Shown one piece after another: positions 1 through 7,751 of a stretch of DNA of 64,000 nt (its first letter is position 1; every line of letters begins with the position of its first letter). The stretch is from positions 1 through 64,000 of the forward strand of contig CABYTF010000005.1 of the NCBI GenBank assembly GCA_902521725.1, in the 5' to 3' direction. Source of the DNA: an uncultured Gammaproteobacteria bacterium. Lineage in GTDB: Bacteria; Pseudomonadota; Gammaproteobacteria; GCA-002705445; GCA-002716945. The translations under genes and the position numbers were made by a program. Below the pieces are notes generated by a model. It was not told the origin of the DNA. It worked only from the letters and a program-made list of their open reading frames with translations, and ran no database searches.

Positions 1-1
1 C

Positions 2-460
2 GCTCTTCTTGGAATGGAGCTATCTTGTAGTGATTATATGAATATAAAAAATGTCGAGGTTTACTCGGATAATCGTGTTGATAGTCCAATGTATCGCGAG
101 TATCTTCCAAAATCGATTCCATCAGATTACAAGCAAATACTTACAGATATTAATAATTTTGATTTAAATAAATTACATAATGTTATATTGATTGATGAAA
201 AGTATTTTGATGAAAAAATGAGTGCTCAACTTATTGATAAGTCATTAAGTGCTCTAACTGGGGATGGGTTTATTATTCTAGTTAATAGACATATAGATAA
301 TGATTATAAATCTAAGCATCACTCTCATACTGTCGGCACCCAGTTAAAAGAAGGATACGACATACCTCACTATTCGGATCTCATCTTCAAAGAACTCCAA
401 GAAGAAAACGAAAATAGAACGACTGCAGTTCAAGTAATTCACAAAAAAGATAATGTATGA
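2..460 (+). CDS. 3' end of an unrecognised protein (partial)
   Basis: The reading frame is open to the left edge of the window (residues A-L-L-G precede the first ATG at 14), so this is most likely the C-terminal part of a longer protein rather than a 148-residue one. The segment ends in an alternating hydrophobic pattern (NVILID, then GDGFIILVN) that resembles the last strands of a Rossmann-type methyltransferase, but no SAM-binding motif is in view. Its stop overlaps the start of the symporter gene by 8 nt, so the two are probably co-transcribed and coupled. Identity not recognised; the methyltransferase idea is only a guess. Confidence 0.6.
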   Translation, partial: ALLGMELSCSDYMNIKNVEVYSDNRVDSPMYREYLPKSIPSDYKQILTDINNFDLNKLHNVILIDEKYFDEKMSAQLIDKSLSALTGDGFIILVNRHIDNDYKSKHHSHTVGTQLKEGYDIPHYSDLIFKELQEENENRTTAVQVIHKKDNV

Positions 461-1784
461 CATTTTAAATTATGTTAGTGGTTTTATTTGGGGTCCTTTT
501 ACGCTGATTTTGATTCTTGGAACAGGTATATTTTTAAGTCTTGGTCTAAAAGGTTTTACTCTCACTTATATAGCTGTTGCTTTCAAACAATTATTTTCAA
601 AAGAGGAAGATTCATCAAGTGGGGAAATCTCCTCATTTCAATCACTCACAACCGCACTTTCTGCAACAGTTGGAACAGGTAATATTGCAGGCGTGGCAAC
701 AGCAATATTCGTCGGTGGACCAGGTGCAATTTTTTGGATGTGGGTTTCTGCAGTATTTGGAATGGCTACAAAATTTGCTGAGGCATTTCTTGCGATTAAG
801 TATAGAGAGAAAAATGAACTTGGTGAGACTATCGGTGGACCAATGTATTACATCAAGAATGGCCTGACTTCTAAATTTATGGTTTTTGCTTACCTCTTTG
901 CTACAGCAGGTATGATTGCGGCACTAGGAATTGGCAACGGTGTTCAAGTTAATTCTGTATCACAAGTAATCAATAATGAATTTGGTTTTTCAACGTTTTC
1001 AATTGGAATTGTTATCGCTATATTAGTAGCACTTGTAATTCTTGGTGGAATTAAATCAATTGGAAACATCACATCGAAGTTAGTACCTGTAATGTCTCTT
1101 GTCTATATTCTTGGTGGCTTGCTGATTATTATTTTAAATGCAAATCAGGTTGGATATGTATTTAATTTAATCGTAACATCGGCATTTACTACAACTGCTG
1201 CTACTGGTGGTTTTGCTGGCGCTACAGTTTGGATGGCTTTGAGATATGGTGTGGCACGTGGCGTCTTTTCAAATGAAGCAGGACTCGGCAGTTCTCCGAT
1301 AGCTCATGCAGCAGCGAAAACAAATAATCCTGTCAAACAAGGGATGATATCAATGCTAGAACCACTGATTGACACACTCATCGTTTGCACAATAACTGCT
1401 TTTGTAATCCTGATGAGTAATCAGTGGGTTGGTGAGATTAATGGCGCGGTGTTGACAGTCGCATCTTTTGAAAACCTACTGACCAATGGTAAATATATTG
1501 TAATTTTTGGTTTAATACTGTTTTCCTTCAGCACAATAATCGGATGGAGTTATTATGGAGAGAAATGTGTTGAATTTTTGTTTGGATCAGGGGTTATTAT
1601 TTATTATAGAATATTATGGATTGTCATTATTCCGGTGGCAGCATCTATAGAGTTAAATCTAATGTGGTTGATTGCAGACATCATGAATGGGTTAATGTCT
1701 ATTCCAAATTTGATTGCATTGATTCTTTTAGCGCCTGTAATTTTCAGACAGACAAGTGAATCGATAGGAAGTTTCAAGGCCTAA
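453..1784 (+). CDS. AGCS-family amino acid:Na+/H+ symporter
   Basis: An inner-membrane carrier expected to import alanine, glycine or a related amino acid together with a cation. The 443 residues form about ten hydrophobic segments and carry family hallmarks: GTGNIAG at 74-80 followed by VGGPGAIFWMW, the GGPMYYI signature at 128-134, and the later block with FSNEAGLGSSP. Length is normal for the alanine or glycine:cation symporter family (AlsT/YaaJ type). It overlaps the upstream gene by 8 nt and its TAA is immediately followed by the nadC ATG, so the three form an operon. The exact substrate cannot be read from sequence. Confidence 0.9.
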   Translation: MYDILNYVSGFIWGPFTLILILGTGIFLSLGLKGFTLTYIAVAFKQLFSKEEDSSSGEISSFQSLTTALSATVGTGNIAGVATAIFVGGPGAIFWMWVSAVFGMATKFAEAFLAIKYREKNELGETIGGPMYYIKNGLTSKFMVFAYLFATAGMIAALGIGNGVQVNSVSQVINNEFGFSTFSIGIVIAILVALVILGGIKSIGNITSKLVPVMSLVYILGGLLIIILNANQVGYVFNLIVTSAFTTTAATGGFAGATVWMALRYGVARGVFSNEAGLGSSPIAHAAAKTNNPVKQGMISMLEPLIDTLIVCTITAFVILMSNQWVGEINGAVLTVASFENLLTNGKYIVIFGLILFSFSTIIGWSYYGEKCVEFLFGSGVIIYYRILWIVIIPVAASIELNLMWLIADIMNGLMSIPNLIALILLAPVIFRQTSESIGSFKA

Positions 1785-2591
1785 ATGGATAGACAGCAAC
1801 ACATAAAATTAGCTTTAACTGAAGATCAATATAAAAAAGATATTACGACAAAGATTGTGCAGCTGGATAAGAAGTGCAAAGCCATAATCAAAGCAAAAGA
1901 ATCATTTCATATATATGGTTTAAAATGGTTTTCGGATGTATTCAAATCCGTTAATAGATCTACAAAAATAAAACTTAAAGTTAAAGACGGAGATCTTGTA
2001 AGAAAAAATAAGATAATTGGTGAAATATATGGAGCGAATCATGCTCTCTTAAACTCTGAGAGGGTAGCGCTCAATTACCTTCAAACTATGTCTGGCACCT
2101 ATGATAAATGTATAAGGTTTAGAAAGAAAATCTCTAATAAAAAAATACAATTACTTCACACAAGAAAAACTATACCTTTGTACCGACTTCCTTTATCAGA
2201 AGCTTGTAATGCTGCAGGCTGTGCTCCTCACCGATATGATTTGTCATCGTCTATATTAATAAAAGAAAATCATTTGAAGTTGGCTTCAAAACCACTCGAT
2301 TTAGTCACAAAAGCGATCAATAAAAATAAAATTGTTGTAGTTGAAGCAAAAACACTTAAGTTCGCAAAAACGGTCTCAAATTTGAAAATCTCGAGAATTT
2401 TATTAGATAATTTTACTCCCGCTATGATAAAGAGTTTTATCTCAAGCAATCCAAAAGTAAAAATTGAAATTTCCGGTTCAATTAATCTAAGTAACATAAA
2501 TAAATTTGCAATTAAGGGTGTACATTACATATCTATTGGAAATCTAACGAAAAATATTGAATCAAAAGATTTATCCATGCTTATTGTTTGA
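1785..2591 (+). CDS. nadC: Nicotinate-nucleotide pyrophosphorylase (quinolinate phosphoribosyltransferase)
   Basis: Converts quinolinate and PRPP to nicotinate mononucleotide in de novo NAD synthesis. At 268 residues it is slightly short for the family. Ligand residues are recognisable: E92 in SERVALNYLQ, R127-K128 in TRKT, H149-R150, K160 in LIKENH, E187 and D208 in LLDNF, plus the phosphate-binding ISGSI and ISIGNLT blocks. The usual glycine-rich GGG before HR is replaced by AGCAP and the second Glu of the usual VEVE motif is Lys189, so it is a divergent member. It starts directly on the previous stop codon. nadD, a later step of the same pathway, lies 9 kb away. Confidence 0.88.
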   Translation: MDRQQHIKLALTEDQYKKDITTKIVQLDKKCKAIIKAKESFHIYGLKWFSDVFKSVNRSTKIKLKVKDGDLVRKNKIIGEIYGANHALLNSERVALNYLQTMSGTYDKCIRFRKKISNKKIQLLHTRKTIPLYRLPLSEACNAAGCAPHRYDLSSSILIKENHLKLASKPLDLVTKAINKNKIVVVEAKTLKFAKTVSNLKISRILLDNFTPAMIKSFISSNPKVKIEISGSINLSNINKFAIKGVHYISIGNLTKNIESKDLSMLIV

Positions 2592-2615
2592 CTGTATGGT
2601 AATGTTACAAGCTGA

Positions 2616-2621
2616 TATAAT
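2616..2621 (+). promoter_or_regulatory. -10 box (TATAAT) for nhaA, near-leaderless
   Basis: A consensus TATAAT ends 7 nt before the nhaA ATG, so transcription would begin at or next to the start codon. No good -35 hexamer lies at 16-18 bp; a TTGACT overlaps the nadC stop but is 22 bp away. The placement, not a measured start site, is the evidence. Confidence 0.45.
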
Positions 2622-2628
2622 AAACTAA

Positions 2629-3807
2629 ATGGATAATTCCTTTAATATTACACAAGCAATTAAGAACTTTTTTTCTAGAGAAGAAAAATCAGGAATACTT
2701 CTTCTCCTCTTTGCGACACTTGCACTTATAACTGTTAATAGCCCATTACAATCGCTCTACTATGATGTTAAATACACTGATATCCCAATAAACCTTGGTG
2801 ATTTCAACTTTACCAAATCGGTTTCTCATTGGGTAAATGATGGTCTGATGGCAATTTTTTTCTTTGTTATTGGTCTAGAGCTTAAAAGAGAAATACTCGA
2901 GGGTGAATTATCAAGTTTTGATCGAATGGTTCTACCGGCCATTGCCGCTATCGGTGGAATGGCAGCTCCGGCATTAATATATATTCTAATTAATATCAAT
3001 AACCCAGAGAACATGTCTGGATGGGCCATACCAACTGCAACTGATATAGCATTTTCATTAGCTGTCTTATTAATTATTGGAAAGAGTGTTCCACTTAGTC
3101 TGAAAGTTTTCCTCTTGTCTTTAGCTATTATTGATGATTTAGGTGCAGTGCTAATAATTGCTTTTTTCTATACAGCTGAGATAAGTAGTGTTTATTTATT
3201 ATATTCATTGATAGTTTTTGGACTATTAGTAGTTGTAAATCTATCAGGCAATCAGAAGATGTATATCTATATGGTACTGGGAATATTTTTATGGTACTTC
3301 GTTTTGAAATCAGGAGTCCATGCTACCATTGCCGGAGTTCTACTAGCCACTACTATCCCAAACAATGTCGAAAACAATGTTGACCACTCTATGCTAAAAC
3401 ACCTCGAACATAAACTACACAATTTTGTTGGTATTTTGGTCTTGCCTGTATTCGCTTTTTTTAACAGTGATATTAATTTTTCTGATGTGACTATGAGTAG
3501 TGTTTACAGTCCTCTTTCAATGGGAGTAATTTTGGGATTATTACTAGGTAAACCAATAGGAATCACTCTATTCACTTACGTAGGCATGAAAACTAAACTA
3601 TTTAGCTTGCCTGAGAATGTAACGCTCAAAGATGTTTTTGGTCTATCACTATTATGTGGAATTGGATTTACTATGAGCTTATTTATAAATGGTCTCGCAT
3701 TCACTGAAACATACTTGATTGATAGTAGCAAACTCGGAATCTTCATAGGATCTATCGTATCTGCTGTTGCAGGTTATTTGATCCTTAAATCTAAATATAG
3801 TGGATAG
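2629..3807 (+). CDS. nhaA: Na+/H+ antiporter NhaA
   Basis: Inner-membrane antiporter that expels Na+ in exchange for protons, used for pH and sodium homeostasis in salty environments. The 392 residues match the usual length with about 12 membrane segments. Family residues are present: PTATDIAFSLAV (D139, equivalent to E. coli D133) and the paired aspartates D169-D170 in AIIDDLGAV that carry the ion, followed by the GVHATIAGVLLA block and the C-terminal GIGFTMSLFI. It is transcribed on its own from a TATAAT just ahead of the ATG and converges with a minus-strand gene only 3 nt after its stop. Confidence 0.95.
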   Translation: MDNSFNITQAIKNFFSREEKSGILLLLFATLALITVNSPLQSLYYDVKYTDIPINLGDFNFTKSVSHWVNDGLMAIFFFVIGLELKREILEGELSSFDRMVLPAIAAIGGMAAPALIYILININNPENMSGWAIPTATDIAFSLAVLLIIGKSVPLSLKVFLLSLAIIDDLGAVLIIAFFYTAEISSVYLLYSLIVFGLLVVVNLSGNQKMYIYMVLGIFLWYFVLKSGVHATIAGVLLATTIPNNVENNVDHSMLKHLEHKLHNFVGILVLPVFAFFNSDINFSDVTMSSVYSPLSMGVILGLLLGKPIGITLFTYVGMKTKLFSLPENVTLKDVFGLSLLCGIGFTMSLFINGLAFTETYLIDSSKLGIFIGSIVSAVAGYLILKSKYSG

Positions 3808-3810
3808 TAA

Positions 3811-4125
3811 TTAGTCAGTTGTGCAATCCATTGTAAGAGCTTCTGTGGCTCTTGTTGGAATCACATTCATGATAAAGTTATGAGAATCAAACTTCACTAG
3901 CAAGTCAGGTGCAACTAGTTCTATAGAATCTTTAGTTCTTTTCACAACTGCTAGATTCATGTTATTCAATTTCTCGTTATCTTTTTCCAGATCAAGTATA
4001 AAAACTATGCGTTTCTCATAGTTATAACATGTCAGTTTATCTGTCATTGTTCTTCCATCAGATGCGTATGTAGTTGATAAAAATAATGGTAGTACAATGG
4101 CGGATAATTTTTTTAGGGAAAGCAT
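3811..4125 (-). CDS. Small secreted protein of unknown function
   Basis: A 104-residue product when started at the ATG at 4125, chosen because it gives a clean signal peptide: a lysine-containing N-terminus, a hydrophobic core (LSAIVLPLFL) and a TYA-S cleavage site near residue 23. The open frame extends 12 codons further to a TTG without a signal-like start. The mature part is small, has two cysteines (in TCYNY and MDCTT) that could form a disulfide, and matches no family I recognise. It lies downstream of pmbA on the same strand, with a 45-nt gap, and converges with nhaA. Periplasmic location is inferred. Confidence 0.6.
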   Translation of the reverse strand: MLSLKKLSAIVLPLFLSTTYASDGRTMTDKLTCYNYEKRIVFILDLEKDNEKLNNMNLAVVKRTKDSIELVAPDLLVKFDSHNFIMNVIPTRATEALTMDCTTD

Positions 4126-4170
4126 GTATTTTACTATTGCATGTATTGCGACTTTACACAATTTATTTTG

Positions 4171-5487
4171 CTAGTTTCCACCAATGGTCATGTCTTTTAT
4201 CAAAACTGATCCGCAGTTAATCTTTGAATTTCCATAAAAATCGCATCCAATCTCATCGATATTTTTGAACATGTCCAACATATTAGAGGCAATGGTGAAA
4301 TTAGTTACTGGATGAGATATTTTCCCTTTTTCTATGAGATACCCAAAAGCACCTCGTGAATAGTCACCTGTTAGAAGATTAGCTCCAGATCCCATCATCT
4401 CAGTGATCAAAACTCCACTATCTATTGATTCAATTAGATTATCACTCATTGGCTTTGATGATCTAATCTGTATATTAGAGTAACCGCTGTTTGCAGTGGA
4501 TTTAAGATTTAATTGTTTTGCGGAATAGGTGTCTAGTAAATAGGTGTCAAGCACACCATCACTAATAATCTGTTTAGAATATGTTTTTACGCCCTCTGCA
4601 TCAAAAGGTCTTGTTCCTAGACCCTCCTCGACTATTGGGATTTCAGAAATATTAATATGATTTGAAAATATTTTTTCACCAAGACGATCAATTAGGAAAC
4701 TATTTTTTTTATATATATTATTTCCATTAATCGCTGATAGAAAAGAAGAAAAAAGTCCTACAGATAATTCAGGAGTCAAAATAACAGGACATTTTTGTGT
4801 TGAAATAGACTTTGCGCCAAGTCTTGAAATGGCTTTTTCAGCACTTAATTCACCTATGATTTTAGCGCTATCAGTTTTCTCGAAATTCCTTCTTGTGGAG
4901 TAAGCATAATCTCTCTCTTTCAAACCGTTGTCCTCAGCGATCACAACACAAGACAGTGTATAACTAGTGGATGAATAAGATCCAACAGCACCATGAGAAT
5001 TGAGAATTAAATTGTTAGATTGCGAATAAGCGTACTCTGACCCTTCACTGTTCTTGATTTTATTATCGTAATCTAAAGCTGATTTTTCACATTCAACAGT
5101 CATATTTATAAGTTCATCAGTCGTGAATTGCTTTGGGAAGTTGATATCACAATCTATATTCAGCTTATTGATTAGATTCTCACATGGTAGTCCTTGGTAA
5201 TCATCTGGCTCTAAAAATGAGGCAATTGTCTCACTTTTTTTGATTGTAGAATCTATGCTCTCTCCCGAAAGGTTGTTTGTACTTGCTATTCCCTTTTTCT
5301 TTCCATCAATGCAAGTCACTGTCAAAGATTCGTCATTATGATATTGGATATTCTCCAGATCACCGAAGCGAGATGTAACATCAGTGCCACTTGCAGAATT
5401 AAAATGGAATTCATACTCTTTGTTCTTGTCGAGACAATCAATTATATTTTTTAGTCTAAGTGATATGTCTTCGAAATTTTCGGACAT
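4171..5487 (-). CDS. pmbA: TldE/PmbA metalloprotease subunit
   Basis: Partner of TldD in the TldD/TldE heterodimeric peptidase, known for trimming leader peptides (microcin B17) and degrading the CcdA antitoxin. The 438 residues match the family length and contain the PmbA-type blocks GLGTRPFDAEG, the late YLLDTYSAKQL and the C-terminal GSGANLLTGDYSRGAFGYLIE followed by HPVTNFTI. It lacks the HExxxH zinc site, as expected for the TldE subunit. It starts 1 nt after the tldD stop, so both are made from one message. No peptide substrate such as a RiPP precursor is visible nearby. Confidence 0.93.
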   Translation of the reverse strand: MSENFEDISLRLKNIIDCLDKNKEYEFHFNSASGTDVTSRFGDLENIQYHNDESLTVTCIDGKKKGIASTNNLSGESIDSTIKKSETIASFLEPDDYQGLPCENLINKLNIDCDINFPKQFTTDELINMTVECEKSALDYDNKIKNSEGSEYAYSQSNNLILNSHGAVGSYSSTSYTLSCVVIAEDNGLKERDYAYSTRRNFEKTDSAKIIGELSAEKAISRLGAKSISTQKCPVILTPELSVGLFSSFLSAINGNNIYKKNSFLIDRLGEKIFSNHINISEIPIVEEGLGTRPFDAEGVKTYSKQIISDGVLDTYLLDTYSAKQLNLKSTANSGYSNIQIRSSKPMSDNLIESIDSGVLITEMMGSGANLLTGDYSRGAFGYLIEKGKISHPVTNFTIASNMLDMFKNIDEIGCDFYGNSKINCGSVLIKDMTIGGN

Positions 5488-5488
5488 A

Positions 5489-6919
5489 CTATACCTCTGT
5501 CCCGCCTACAGTAATATCATCAATCTTAAGTGTAGGTTGACCTACACCGACAGGTACGCTCTGACCCTCTTTACCACACGTGCCTACTCCATCATCTAAT
5601 TTCATATCATCTGCTACCATTGATACTTTTTTCAAAACATCGGGTCCATTACCTATCAAAGTCATTCCTTTTATTGAGTTGGTGACTTTCCCTGACTCTA
5701 TTTTATAAGCTTCTGATGCGGTGAAAACAAATTGCCCACTGGTGATGTCAACTTGACCTCCTGAAAAATTAACTGCATAAATGCCGTCTTTCACGCTGTC
5801 AATAATTTCATCTGAAGTGGATGATCCGCCTAGCATATAAGTATTTGTCATCCTGGGCATAGGTAAATGAGCATAACTCTCCCTTCTGCCGTTACCTGTT
5901 GGCTCCACATTCATCAATTTAGCATTCATCAAGTCTTGCATGTATCCTTTCAGAATTCCGTTTTCGATGAGAATATTCTTTGCTGTTGGGGTGCCCTCGT
6001 CGTCTACTGACAGAGATCCTCTCCTGTTGTCGATAGTTCCATCATCGATTACTGTGCATAACTCAGATGCAACCTGTTTCCCAATTTGGTCCGAGAAGTT
6101 AGAAGTTTTTTTTCTATTAAAATCACCCTCAAGACCATGACCGACAGCCTCATGAAGAAGTACACCTGGCCAACCAGATCCCAGAACAACTGTTGTATTA
6201 CCAGCTTTGCAGGGTATAGAATCAAGATTCACATTGGCTATTCTGATGGCTTCATCTGCTAACTCGAAAGGCTTATTTGTGCCAAGTATTGTGCTGTAGG
6301 AATATCTCCCGCCGCCACCTGCACTTCCGCGTTCAACACGATCGTTTGATTTCAAGATTACCATAACATTAAATCGAACTAATGGTCTGTCATCAAAGCA
6401 ATATTTTCCAAGAGAATTAGCAACAAATATTGAATCGTGACTAGAGCTAAGGTTTATAATGACCTGTTGAACTCTTTTATCTTTTTTCTTGATGTAATTG
6501 TCGACTTCTCGTAAGAAATCAACTTTTTCTTTATCGCTAATTGATGTGATTGGCGATTCAGAGATATAGAGTTTTTTAAAGTCATTATATTCTTTGAGAT
6601 TAATTTTTTTGTCCTCATTCGATTTTACAATTGATTTGGATAATTTTGCTGCTTCGATAATTTTTTCAAAGTCAAAATTATTGCCATATGAGAAACCCGT
6701 TTTTTCATTACTTACAGCTCTAATACCGTATCCGCTGTCAATCTGTTGTGAACCATTTTTAACAATACCGTCCTCACAGGTCCAACTTTCAACTGTAGTA
6801 TATTGGATATAAAGATCTGATAGATCTATAGATGACCCTGATGCCTCAGAAACTATAGCTTCAATTTGATCAGAACCAAGTTTGTTTTCAGGAAAAATGT
6901 AGTCTTTGACAATATTCAT
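5489..6919 (-). CDS. tldD: TldD metalloprotease (catalytic subunit)
   Basis: Zinc-dependent catalytic half of the TldD/TldE peptidase. The motif HEAVGH at residues 256-261 provides the zinc-binding HExxxH, and glycine-rich stretches such as SAGGGGRYSY and TSGQFVFTASEAY are typical of the family; total length of 476 residues is usual. Its ATG shares one base with the stop of the upstream nitrilase-family gene (TAATG) and the pmbA gene follows after one nucleotide, giving nit-tldD-pmbA, an order common in pseudomonads and related gammaproteobacteria. Confidence 0.95.
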   Translation of the reverse strand: MNIVKDYIFPENKLGSDQIEAIVSEASGSSIDLSDLYIQYTTVESWTCEDGIVKNGSQQIDSGYGIRAVSNEKTGFSYGNNFDFEKIIEAAKLSKSIVKSNEDKKINLKEYNDFKKLYISESPITSISDKEKVDFLREVDNYIKKKDKRVQQVIINLSSSHDSIFVANSLGKYCFDDRPLVRFNVMVILKSNDRVERGSAGGGGRYSYSTILGTNKPFELADEAIRIANVNLDSIPCKAGNTTVVLGSGWPGVLLHEAVGHGLEGDFNRKKTSNFSDQIGKQVASELCTVIDDGTIDNRRGSLSVDDEGTPTAKNILIENGILKGYMQDLMNAKLMNVEPTGNGRRESYAHLPMPRMTNTYMLGGSSTSDEIIDSVKDGIYAVNFSGGQVDITSGQFVFTASEAYKIESGKVTNSIKGMTLIGNGPDVLKKVSMVADDMKLDDGVGTCGKEGQSVPVGVGQPTLKIDDITVGGTEV

Positions 6920-7737
6920 TATTTTTTCATCAATTTCATATGATCTAATACAGGGAAGTTTTCTCTGATGGATTTTAATTGTGCTAAATCAATTTCACTT
7001 GATACAAAACCCTTTCCCTTCTCCAGCGTTTCAAGTGTTTTACCCCAGGGACTTACAATCATCGTATGTCCATAGGTTTTCTTACCGTTAATATGATAAC
7101 CTCCCTGACATGAGGTTACAACATATGATAAGTTTTCAATTGCACGAGCTTTAATCAGTGTCTCCCAATGTACTTTTCCTGTTTGTTCTGTAAATGATGC
7201 GGGAAGAATTATTATTTCGATCTTTTTTTCATGTTGTAGCCTGAATAATTCGGGGAAACGGAGGTCATAACAACACGCTATCCCGGCACGACCAATAGGT
7301 GTATCGATAACTTCTATAAAATCACCTGGCATAAAATATTTAGATTCATTGTAAGATTCCTGAGATTTAGGAAGTGTCACATCAAAAAGATGAATTTTGT
7401 TATAAAGAGAAACCCTTTCCCCTTTATGGTTGTAAGTTATCGTACTTGCCATTACTCTATCTTTATCTTCAGATTTAATCGGTATAGTACCAGCAACTAT
7501 CCAGATTTTGTGAGCACTAGCTAATTTAGATATGTTATTTTGTATTGGACCATCATCAAGTTTTTCAGAATTCTTAATATAATCATTATCATTTTCTGGC
7601 ATAAGCGCGAAATTCTCCGGAAGAACAACGAGTTTAGAATCAGTGTCAGAAATTTGCTCAACATAAGTCTTAACATCATATAAATTCACTTTGATGTTAG
7701 GACCAGAATTCAACTGTATTGCCGATACTTTAGACAT
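6919..7737 (-). CDS. Carbon-nitrogen hydrolase (Nit/omega-amidase family)
   Basis: Cytosolic amidase of the nitrilase superfamily; bacterial members in this position are thought to remove deaminated glutathione or hydrolyse omega-amides. The catalytic triad is visible: E41 in LPENF, K114 in NKIHLFD and C156 in CCYDLRFPE. The 272 residues match the Nit1/Nit2 branch. It sits between yhdP (14-nt gap) and tldD (1-nt overlap), and this yhdP-nit-tldD neighbourhood is conserved in many gammaproteobacteria. Exact substrate is not determinable here. Confidence 0.88.
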   Translation of the reverse strand: MSKVSAIQLNSGPNIKVNLYDVKTYVEQISDTDSKLVVLPENFALMPENDNDYIKNSEKLDDGPIQNNISKLASAHKIWIVAGTIPIKSEDKDRVMASTITYNHKGERVSLYNKIHLFDVTLPKSQESYNESKYFMPGDFIEVIDTPIGRAGIACCYDLRFPELFRLQHEKKIEIIILPASFTEQTGKVHWETLIKARAIENLSYVVTSCQGGYHINGKKTYGHTMIVSPWGKTLETLEKGKGFVSSEIDLAQLKSIRENFPVLDHMKLMKK

Positions 7738-7751
7738 TTGTTAAGAATATA

